Source: Actinernus sp. WN-2022
Lineage: Eukaryota; Cnidaria; Anthozoa; Actiniaria; Actinernidae
Direction of reading: 5' to 3'
NCBI GenBank assembly: GCA_030867875.1
Contig: JAOWCC010000044.1
Location: forward strand, 590,501 to 654,500
DNA length: 64,000 bases
Shown here: positions 13,601 through 25,600 of the stretch, in pieces
How positions within the stretch are numbered: the stretch's first letter is position 1
Layout of the letters: each line of letters opens with the position of its first letter
Notes under the pieces: generated by a model
Databases searched by the model: none
The model's input: the letters and a program-made list of their open reading frames with translations, nothing else
Told to the model about the DNA's origin: nothing
Position numbers and translations under genes: made by a program

Positions 13601-16600
13601 AGTTAGACTTACCCTGGCTTAGTTGAAGTACTTGCCAAGCTAGACTTACCCTGGGTTAGTTGAAGTACTTGCCAACATTGCCAAGTTAGACTTACCCTGG
13701 GTTAGTTGAAGTACTTGCCAACATTGCCAAGTTAGACTTACCCTGGGTTAGTTGAAGTACTTGCCAACATTGCCAAGTTAGACTTACCCTGGGTTAGTTG
13801 AAGTACTTGCCAACATTGCCAAGCTAGACTTACCCTGGGTTAGTTGAAGTACTTGCCAACATTGCCAAGTTAGACTTACCCTGGGTTAGTTGAAGTACTT
13901 GCCAACATTGCCAAGTTAGACTTACCCTGGGTTAGTTGAAGTACTTGCCAACATTGCCAAGTTAGACTTACCCTGGGTTAGTTGAAGTACTTGCCAACAT
14001 TGCCAAGTTAGACTTACCCTGGGTTTCAGTGGTTCTTCTCAGGCGTTTTCTGTTGTTATCAAGGCCGTGAAGGAGTGGATACTAGCTAGCCAGAAACGCC
14101 GGAAAAGTCTCTGGTTCAAAGCGCCACTTGACTGATTACACCACGCCAATCAGACGGCGCGTAAGAAAAATCTAGTACAGATTCTTACTAATAATTTACC
14201 AATAAATTAAGAACGTCACGATGAAAGTTTTCTGTTGATTGGTTAACGTCGATGAAAGACACCCGTGCAATGTCACGCCTGACGAAAGTACCAAGTCTTT
14301 AAACTGACAAAGCTACATATGAAACGTGTAACGAAAGAACGAAGATCTGCGAGAAATACCGCTGTATGTACAAACCGCCCACTCGTGTATGATTGGTTAA
14401 GGAATAAATCGAATTAGCGTGTTAATGATTAATCCTAGACTGTCAACCAATTTCGCATGAAAGTTAGATTGGTTGCCGCCTTATCTTTCACGAAGAGTGG
14501 AAATAGGCATCCAAGGTAAGCTAGACTTTTATTACTACTTGTACTTCACATCAGCTAAGTAAGATTCGATTAATTGAAAGATTATTGCTAAATGGTGCTG
14601 CACCCTTGTATTAGTTACAAAGTATTGGTGGGCCGGGTTTTGATAAAGTGACGTTATAGGAGTTGTAAGAGACTTCCTAAAGGAAATTGAACTTGAAACT
14701 TTTGTATATTCTAACTAGTTTTATCCTAAACATATAGCAATGACTGACGTAAGACATTTTAGAATAAGTAATCAAACAATCTGTTGTATTTCAGGAGTTC
14801 AGACTGAAGCACTATGCAGGGAATGTGACCTACAACGTTAGCAGTAAGTTTACCCCGAAACTGCACATGTTAATGTAACCATGGTTAGGTGAGGTGTACC
14901 ACCTGATCTATTTTGGGACCCATTTTTAGGTATTTTCAATGTTGTTACTTCGACTTGCTTATCAGTTGTGTGATGTTGTTGTTAACAATTAAAACTACGT
15001 TGTCCTATCTTAGGCTTCGTTGACAAAAACAACGACCTGCTTTATAGAGACTTAAAAGAGGTAAGGCAAATGTTCACGTTTTTACTTCAGTTTCGATTTC
15101 AAAAAGGTAAAAAGCGATATGAATGACGATGCTGTCTCATTATTAATACAACGTGCACAATCTTTAACTGTCATCATATTTAGCAGATGTGCTATCTGTT
15201 ATATCAATTAAGGTACTTTGCCATTGTTAGTAAAGAGGATAGATGCTCTTGTGAGTTAATCAGCACAACAACTCATTGTTTATGTTATGTGCAAGGATGT
15301 AATAAGACTTGTTCGATATTTCATAAGTAGCTGTGCACGTGAGACATTTTTCGTATTCAGCCGCAACCCTCCTGCTTCACAGCTTTTACACATGTCACAT
15401 AATTTCTAGTGGGAACCCAGCCATAGCTACCCCACGCTGACGAGGCCCAAAGAGGCCAAACATACATTTTTCGTTTGTTTTACCCACACAGGGTTAATGC
15501 CCTACTGCCACATGGCCTTTGTGGCCCTAGCCGCTTTAGCATACTCGACATACGTTTTGTGTACGATTTAACTTATTTCATAAGCTGCTATCATTACATT
15601 CTCCATTCTGTTTGTTTCAGCTTCTTCCTTACGTTGCGTTTGTCTCTTTCACAGGCGATGTGCCAGAGCACGAACTTGATCATATCTGAGGTGTTCCCTC
15701 AATCGGAAATGCTCTCCCTCAAGAGACCCAACACGGTGAGCTCCACTCGCTTGAAAGAGTTCTATCAGTAAGACATGCCCTGCCAGTAAGACATGCCCTG
15801 CCAGTAAGACATGCCCTGCCACTAAGACATGCCCTGCCACTAAGACATGCCCTGCCATTAAGACATGCCTGCCACTAAGACATGCCCTGCCACTAAGACA
15901 TGCCCTGCCACTAAGACATGCCCTGCCATTAAGACATGCCCTGCCACTAAGACATGCCCTGCCACTAAGACATGCCCTGCCATTAAGACATGCCTGCCAC
16001 TAAGACATGCCCTGCCACTAAGACATGCCCTGCCATTAAGACATGCCTGCCACTAAGACATGCCTGCCACTAAGACATGCCCTGCCACTAAGACATGCCC
16101 TGCCACTAAGACATGCCCTGCCACTAAGACATGCCCTGCCATTAAGACATGCCCTGCCAGTAAGACATGCCCTGCCAGTAAGACATGCCCTGCCACTAAG
16201 ACATGCCCTGCCACTAAGACATGCCCTGCCACTAAGACATGCCCTGCCACTAAGACATGCCCTGCCACTAAGCCATTACCACAGTTCTCCATCACCCTAA
16301 CCGCCCTTGATCTATAAAGTCACATGCACTAACACAAACTCGAACCATAAAACTTATTCTGACCATTTCGAAAAGAGGTTAACAGGTGAACAATGTGTTC
16401 TGACTCACATAGGGCTAGGGTTCACAGGTAAACAACAGGAAACAAGAATAGAGAATAAATTGCGAAGTTCTCTTGCTGGTCGAACCCCTAACTTTCTGTG
16501 AGTAAAGCCTACGCAATAACCACAACACCAAGCGACTATCCGTCCTCTAAGTGTGAGAAATTAATATCCATGCTTAATGTGTAATGTACATGTGCCCATG

Positions 16601-19600
16601 TAAATTAGCTCCCAGTCATTTAGCGTCCAAAGGTAGTTTCGAAACAAGTGTCTACCGCGATAATCATTGAATCAGGGGATACCTCACATGTTTTGTAAAT
16701 ATTCATATAATCACGAGAGAAGCCACTGCGAAGATTCTACAGTTCCCGGAAGTTCGAAAACACCAAGTAGTATCTAGGATATTCTAATCACGCAAAGGAT
16801 TGTGGTAAATCGGCAGTGTATAATCATTGCTTAGGTTTCTGAGTTTATTTTTCGTAAGCGATTTGCGCATGCTCAGAAGTTTCTTATCACTTCTTGACGG
16901 CGATGGTGACTGGCTTAACTAATTTGCTAAACTTTCGATGAACATAAGACTCATTTCATCACGTCACTGTATTTTATCATTAGGGAGTTTAAGCATCGAG
17001 GACGGCAACGACGACGACGACGGAACGTGAAAAAGTGCTTTCTCGTCAAATCGCTTGTTTATTATTTCTTTCATTCCTCTTGCGTTGCTTTTCACATCCA
17101 GATTTTTGAAAAATTGGATGCACAAAATGTTTCGTTCACGCCGAACGAAAATAAGAACATTTTAAATTCTTACGTTGACGTTCTCTGCTCAATGTAAAAC
17201 TTGGGGGTTCGCGTTGTGATTTTAATGAAGACGGCAAAAATGTGTGTCACTGCGCGCATTTTCACGTGCAGTTATTGTTATTGGTAATTAAGTCTATTGT
17301 TTTGTGCCATCGTCGTCGTTGCCGTCCTCGTTGCTTAAAGTGCCCCTCAACCCTTTTGCAATTTTTATATATATGAAACTTTGAAAGGTTTTGAGTACTT
17401 CTGCGAAGAAATTTTTGGCTTACAGAGGATACTCTATGGACCTCTCCTGACCCATTACCGTGTAAGAAAAAGCCTGGGTCGATTCCCTATCTTACGTCAC
17501 CTCATTAATGCATTTTTCTCCATGACGCCTTTCTATCACAACAGCATCGATATATAGAGAATATACACAGTCTGTGAGATTTTAGTAAAGAAAACAGTTA
17601 TTTTAGAGAAAATGCTAAATATTTATTCAAGTTATTGCAAAGTCGAATGAATTAGATGACGTAAGATAGGGAATCGACCCAGGCTTTTTCTTACACGGTA
17701 ATGGGTCAGGAGAGGTCACATTTTCACCATTTCAAACAAGCCTAGAACATAGAGTATCCTCTGTAAGCCCAAAATTTATTCGCAGAAGTACTCAAAACCT
17801 TTCAAAGTTTCATATATATGAAATTTGCAAAAGGGTTTGAGGGGCACTTTAAGGCATGGTCACCTGGTAGTCATGCGCATTAGGCGTGCGGAAAGTACTA
17901 ATTAGCATATCAAAATCTTCCCGGTTACGTAGTAGCATTTTAAAGGCTGGCGGCCCTGTATTAGGTAACCTCGTTGTAACAATGGCTTCAGAGTCGATGG
18001 AGGAAGAAGTTGAGTTGGATATGATAACATTTGGACAAATAGTTCTGTTCTTAGAATGTTGAACATGCTTGATTTGGATAATGTTGCATAAAATCTGATA
18101 TCGACGAATTATGTCCAAACACTGCACGAAAATCGAACAAAAAGTACATTAAAAATACTTTCTGATGCCAAACAAACCACAGGAACACAAAGAGCATAGT
18201 CTTCTGATCAACCGACATACATATGAAGCTGTAAAATAAGTGACCAGTCCATAAAAGCCGATAGTTCGAACTAGTAAGGATTTTCTTCACAAGTAAACAC
18301 TGTAGTGTCAAGTACATGTACTACACAATGCTTCCAAAACTGTAGGAAAACTCCCGTTTAAAAATTTCTTGAAGTACAAATAACCACAGCAGCTCACACA
18401 GGATAGTCTTCTGAGCAATCGAAATTCGCTTGAAGGTATCGAAATTGTTTTGGAGTTGAAAAAAGATAGATCGAACTAGTACAAACAAGCTCGTTATTAA
18501 TTCACAGACTGCGTTACGAGTAAACAGCGCGCTACACTGCTTGCAAAAGTGTACGAAATGCACCGTTCAATCATTCCCTGATTCCAAATAACTACAGAAG
18601 TTTCAGTTTTCTTTATTTTCCACTCTATGTACTACACGGATAATTACAAGTTAAAGAGTATGATAGACATTTAGGAGGAGGATACATAAAAGACAGTATT
18701 AAATATGGTAGTAACAGGGGGAGAGTGTGCAGTGGTAAAAGGAGCCGAAGCTTTCGAGTTAACCACTGCCACAGGACAACGTAAAATACAGGTTTAAGGT
18801 ATATAAAACTGCGGTTGACTTAAGCCTCGATAGCTCCTATAGGATTTGGATTAGAAAATATCTAGGTAAGGATAGGAACCAAATTTTTAAAGTGAAAATA
18901 TTAAACTAATTTGCTAATATATTAAACTAATCAACTAATAATATTATCAACAAACACATACATCTAATACATGACTAGGGCAGTTGTGATTTGAGAAGAT
19001 AGATTTTATAATGTTTCTTAAACTGAGAGTAACTTAGACACTTAATTTCTGTGGGGATCGATTGCCATATTTTGGATAAAGAAAACTTGAAAGTTGTCAT
19101 GCCATAGTTAGTTTTAGGTTGCGGTCTATCGAAATTCATATTTTTAGCATACCTGGTATTGTGGCGACGAATTTCAGATATAGGTAAAACATATCTGGAG
19201 AAGACACTAGGTGTATTTGTACTAATAGAAGAGATTTTGTGGCCAAATGTTGAGATTCGGAGCTTAAATATATTGTCAAGTGTTAAAATTTCTAGAAGAT
19301 TAAAGTAAGACATAGCACTCTCTCTGCTATTGGCAAAGAATATGGTGCGAATGCATTTGTTCTGTTTAGTTTTAAGTTTAGTCAATTGACCTATATCATT
19401 ATCACGTCAAATCAAAACAATCTATTGTTTAAACGCTAAGGATCACGGTCGTGGGAGGGGGACAAAACAGCAACAACACAAAGGAAATCGCTATCAAATG
19501 CATTTTGTAGAACGTAGAATAGTGGTAACAGCCACCAAATACGGTAAATAGTGTGTGATAAACATTGATACAGCTGATATCTGGAAACCAGACAATTCGA

Positions 19601-22600
19601 AGTTAAATTTTCCTCAGCAGAGCAGATTTAGTTCAAAATTCTATTGTTCAAGTCGATTCTGTCCCCCTCATAAACAAGCAGTGACGTCATAATGATATAG
19701 GGTAATTGAGTTTTATAAGTATTTCCACAGCTCATGATTCCATATTGCAGATAAGGGTAAATCAATGTGTAATAAAGTTGTTTCAGCATTTGAAAGTCAA
19801 GATAATGTCTTAGTTTATTAATAATTCCCAGGTTTTTAGATATTTTGTTATTAATATGGCAGATCTGAGGTCCCCAATTTAAATGTTTATCAATATAAAT
19901 TCCTAAGTATTTAATGTAGTCCTTCAGAAGCTCACACAGGATAGCCATGTGAACAATCGACATTCATTTGAAGTGATAAAAATTGTTTCAAGCGCATGAC
20001 ATCCGATAAATCGAACTAGTACAAACATACGTTAGTTTACGCCACGCTGACTTCGCGTTTTTTCGCAAATCAAACAAAAAAAGGCTATAGAACTAATCAA
20101 TATATACATCTAGAATACTGTACGAAGTTTGGAGGACTGATGGCCCACACAAGCTTTTAGATTGAACCAGATTATACCACGCTCGCATTGATGGCGGATA
20201 AGTTGAATTTCCCGTGGCCCACGGAAAACTCAACTATCTCGTCTCTACTGCGCATGCGCATAAACTGATGACCTTTAAACTCCCTATTGTTTATCTTCGT
20301 CGCATTGCTTTCTTTTGTTGAAACCTGCATGCTAATATGAGAGTTTCCTTTCAAACGATTTCAGGCTGGGTCTCAGTTCAAGACTAGTCTGAGTCATCTG
20401 ATGACGATCCTGATGTCCAAACAGCCCTCATACGTCAGGTGCATCAAGCCCAACGACTTCAAGAGACCCAGTACGTTCAATGAATAGTGCAAGCAACTAG
20501 CATTAAAGGCGCCATGCCAACCTCCAAATGATATACTTCCTAATGACGAAAGTCAAAAATAACTACTCAGATTAGCAGAGTATGCTTTCCAGGTATACTG
20601 GAGAACATTTGAGACAATTTTGTTGAAGGATGGCAAAGATTCGAGTGGATGAAAAATACTGCTTTTAAGAGAAATTTAGAGCAACTTGAAATCGATTCAC
20701 TGTAACCGAAATCAAGTTTCTAGAATATGGTTTTTGTAATCACTTTAATCTTTGCCATTCTCTATCGAAAAAGTTTGAAAAGATATCGGGATATTCACAT
20801 GTATGTTTTTCTATCTTAGGGTGTTATTTTTCTAGTTTTGTTTTAAAGGAGAACTGAACCCTAAATCAATCTGACGACTATACAAACTTGTATTCAATAG
20901 AAATATGTTCTGCTATTTTATTTCTTTGTAGTGCACGTCTAAAAAGAGGAAATACGTTTTGAAGATCGAAAAATAGCCGATTCTTCGCTGAGAAAGCTAG
21001 TTTGTGTGGAGGCTCAATTCAGTGCTTTTCCCCCCGTATCGTGCGTCATGCATACTAAGGAAAACAACCACACCTTTGGCACAAAGAAAGCACAATTTTC
21101 CTTAACCAAAACGAGTAGGAGACTAGGTACTAGTTTGTCGCACGGGGCCTGGACAACGCGTTTGGACAGACAGGACTTTTCTTTGCATCGAAACAACATG
21201 GCGGCGAGTGAACAGTCGTTAGTCAATTGATTCAGGGCCGCAGCTAGACAAAAAATCCTAGCTGCGGCCCTGTACTCTTCACTGGATGAGATTGAAGTGC
21301 AAATTATCAAAATTGGTCCCTTTGGCTTGAACTGTCGAAATACTATTTCTCAATGCGTGTTCCCATCAGAAGAGTCCAGTTATTGCAACCGTATGATGGA
21401 TGTGTATGTGTATAACCAGCAAACAATCTCTAAACATACACCAATTAGACGACAAGCATTTTCGGCACGGCACTCTTAAATTTGGGTCGGCGGGCCGATA
21501 ATTTTGGGAGCGGCACTCTTCAGTTATTTAAACGACAAGAATCCTCACAGAGTGCCGATAATTTAGGGTACATCATTTACATGGCAAAAAATCAAGAGTG
21601 CCGTCCCAAACTTATCGGCCCGCCGACCCAAATGTAAGAGTGCCGTGTCCGAAATGCCAGGCTTAAACCGCGCGTAAATTCCTAATACGCTGCAAACTTC
21701 TTTCTGATTCAGAAAGATGGAGTAAATTATTAATGTAAAAGTTGAATATCCGAACTCTTCGTTGCAGGTAAATTTGACGAACGCTTGATCAGACACCAGG
21801 TCAAGTACCTTGGACTCATGGAGAACCTTAGAGTCAAAAGAGCTGGCTTTGCATATAGGAGACCATTCACATTCTTCCTCAACAGGTATTGCCAGTACCA
21901 GCTTAGCTATTTATTTCTTTAGTTGTTTGTGTATAATCTTCGTAGAGGTCCACTTTAGTATCACATCTAAGACAACTGGCGCTTTGACGTTCTTGTCGAG
22001 GGTAATATGAACACCAATTAATATTTTATTAACACCATCTCACGCCGTTTTTTCAACATTTTGATATCTACTTATAACAATAAAACTGCTGATACTGCTG
22101 AAAGAGCAACTCGAAATTAGTCAAAATCCCAAATTTGAGACTATCTTGCGTAAGAGCAAAGATACTGGCCCACAAAGTACGAATTTTACGGACGTTTGTA
22201 TGGTTTGGGGGGGGGGGGGGGGCACTAATTTTCCCCCAGTCGAAATTTCCATACAATTCCGAGTTTGCGGGCCTGTATCGTTGTTAGTTTTCAAGATATA
22301 GCTCCCAAATTTGGGATTGTCACTAATTTCGAGTTGCTCTTTCGGCAGTATATCGGCGGTTTTGTACATATCAAAATGTTGAAATAACCGTGGAATGGTC
22401 TATTGTGTTATGTACATACATTTCAATTCACAGTAACCTATCTTCCGAGCATAACCTCCTCGTTGTAGCTATAGGAATTAGAACAACTAGAGAAGACAGT
22501 CCCAGGTACACCCCGCTGATAATGCTATGCCTCAGGGGGAACCGCTGACCAGCATTGTCTCAAGTTTAACGTTGCCTAAGTTACATTTAGCCTACTGTAA

Positions 22601-25600
22601 GTGCTACTGCGATCAAATTACACTTCTCCTGTTTCCTTCAGTTTTGGAAAGTAAAGTACTAAATACCTACATGTATCACGATTCACTGATCACTTTGTTT
22701 ACTTTTGAGACGCCAATATAACATGGTATTGCGTCTCAGAATACCAGCCTCTGATTGGCTCTTGCGCGAGCCCTTGCAGTTACATGGGTTCCAGGTCAAG
22801 GTCAAAAGTCGTTTGTTCAACAGCAAGATTTCTACAATTTCACCTTCAAAACACTGTAAATTACAAGATAAGCATCATTCAATCCTAAAGGTAAGGTTGG
22901 CATTGTAGTTTCCGTCAGAAATCTAACACTCTTATTCGCTAAAAGTACAATTTTCATAATTTTTGAAGAGATTTCAAAACACGTCGCGAAAGTTTTCGCC
23001 ACTCAAGCCGTGAAACCGTTGCCATAGATATACTAGGCGCCTTTTGAGAATTGAAATTACGATCAGCATAAGTTTGGTGCTTCATTCTCTTCTTTCTTTT
23101 AACAATTCCCGACTTAACTGTTGAATCGCGATACAAAACTAATTGCGATTTTGAGACGCGATACCGAATTATATTGCCGGCCAGTTGGAAGAAAATATAT
23201 TCCGTATTGGGCGGAGTCGCGCAGCGACTTAGTTTATAGTACCATTTAAAAATCTTAAGTCAAAATTATTACGGGAAGTCTCATTATTTTAGCCATAATT
23301 TCTGTCCGTCATTAATCGGATTATAATTGGATGACATCATCTGAGCAACCCAATAAAATACTTTGGTATGCAGAAGGAAGGGGTTATTTTTATATAGGAA
23401 CGTCTAAGAGAGATTGTACTCAAGTTTGAACCTTATAAAATGCCTTCTAGTCGCTGTGTCGAGTAGCTGTTGAGTAGATGACGTCACGAACAGACCGCCA
23501 AACAAAGGATTGCTCGTTTGTAATCCGAGTAATGGCGGTCAGTCTAAGTTTTAACGTATGGCTAAAATAATCAGACTTCCCGTAGGAATTCTGACTTAAG
23601 ATTTGAATTGGTAAGTATTTAGTACTTTTACTTTCCGAAGTAAAAGTTGCGGCTGATAGTAGCCCGCGGAAATGTGATGTTCTTAAAACAAATATAAGCC
23701 CGAGAAGGCAGTTTGAGGGCGTATACTTATGCTAACTTTAAGAACATCGAATTATCAGCCGATAATAGACAAATACACTCTTACTATTTGTCGTTATTGT
23801 TCATACAAAATTGTCTTCCGCGCTTAACGGGCACTATAAATACAATAACCTATTTGTCGAAATATGCCCTGATATTTCGTCCGCGGACATTATCTGAACC
23901 GAGAATAGAACAGTTCCCGAGAGCGAGGCTCGAGGGAAACTGAGCTTCGAGGATCAGATAATGTCCAAGGACAAATATCAGGGCATATTTCGACGCCACA
24001 TTGTAGGTCATTGTTATTATCATCCTTCAAATATTTTCTTTGACGCGCGTTTATACGCTCACAGGGGTTGTATTCGCTGATATTTCCCGCTCGCGGAGAG
24101 AAATTATTGGGTCACGTGACGCATTCAACCAATCACGCGCGAGAAAAAGTATTTGATGGGTTACAACGCGTGATAGTTTGCATCCGCGGAGGACAATCGC
24201 TTTTGGACAACGAACAAGCGATCGCTTTTAGCCAATGAGCGCGCGCCAAAATGTTGTTGTGAACTATAACAGCCAATAGTTCCTCGACGGATACACTGTC
24301 TTTGTATAATAGTTTACCGTGTAACTGTGGCCACTTAGACAATGAGAACAAATTACAGAACGAAAACAAAGCGTTCCAACTTACAAATACTAACGTATCC
24401 ACGCTATTGTCTTCATTCCAAAGACTCAATCAATCAATCAACTTTGTTATTACCATATATACATATTATTCACAATAGATAATAAGTAGTATGTGTACAA
24501 TAATATCAGTTACAAGACAAGTAAATCTACTGGTCAAGTTGCACATATGAAGTAATAGTGGTGAGTTAGGAAAAAGTGGACAGAAAAGTTGTGAGTTAAC
24601 GTCTGGTACAGATTATAGAAAATATATATGGAGGGTGATCAGTTAAAAAAACTCGAGAGAGCTTGTACAGTACTGATCACACGGGGCTGCAATATTACGT
24701 TTGTTGAGTACATAAAAAAAATGACTCCGACTTCAAAATTAGTCCACCAAATTTGCCTTTTATTGCCTTGCATTGTACTCGACACTGATTGGCTCAAATG
24801 ACCAGTAGATGGGATGCTTTGTTGCCGTTCTGCCATGTGATTGGTTCTCGTTGCCTAAATGGGGCCTGGTTATACATGTATGCACATGCAGTAAGATCAT
24901 GATAAGTTAACGTTGTTGTTATGGAGGTTCTTTCCCTTACGATGTTGATAATGCTTGTTTAATTATTTTAGGTACAAATGTTTGTGTCCTGCAACCTGGC
25001 CTAACTGGCATGGTAAGCACTCGATCAGGGACTAGTTTTCCGGTATATACTTCATGGTAGTGTTTCGTTCCATATAGTCTCTCTTACAGTATTATGCAGG
25101 GAGACTATATGGAACGGAACACTACCGTGAAGTATATACCAGTTTTTCGTAGCCCAATTTTGAAACCAGGGTAAAGGGTAATCTGTACTTCGAATTACTT
25201 GCTCAGAACTACTGATTTGAGGTAAAAAAGGTATTGATTGATGAGAAATGACTAGTACTTATCTACCTGTGATACTACATTGAAAAAGAAGACCTTTTTA
25301 CAGAGACTTTAAATCATAGGTTAAGGCTTAAGGGTTGCTGTCAACCAGTGTGCATTGCGCACCGCCAGTGGCCACCATTTTGTACGGACCCGAAATTCAG
25401 ATCTTGCGAAAATTTCGTGAAAAACAGGAATGATACTCATTAGGCTTCATATATTACTGCGTAATGTCGCGCGACGTTTGAAACTCAAACGAATGGCACA
25501 CTGCTTCGGACGGCAGATATTTGAAAGTTTCCGGATAATAACAATAACTGATGCGTGCAATGCACACTGGGTAAGAGAGACCCTTTAATTCCGTATTAGC

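Larger units (their letters stand above)
18060..20160. repeat. About 210-bp satellite monomers (split by a LINE)
   Basis: At least three diverged monomers can be aligned on the landmark CAATCGACATACATATGAAG-like sequence at about 18206, 18413 and 19949. After removing the LINE at 18601-19926 the spacing is 207-210 bp. Other landmarks are ACAGGATAGTCTTCTGA and CGATAGTTCGAACTAGTA. The same monomer occurs at 58.05-58.95 kb. Confidence 0.7.

Noticed and set aside
12262..14026. Possible CRISPR-like array because of regular spacing
   Set aside because: Units are contiguous tandem repeats without unique spacers, in an animal intron.
15649..16317. Repeat-protein-like frames (PATKTC and LVAGHV)
   Set aside because: Shadows of the 17/18-bp minisatellite after a myosin donor.
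17990..18060. Short frame [17 protein letters not shown]
   Set aside because: Only 26 codons, no splice partner; possibly the start of a decayed transposon gene but unsupported.
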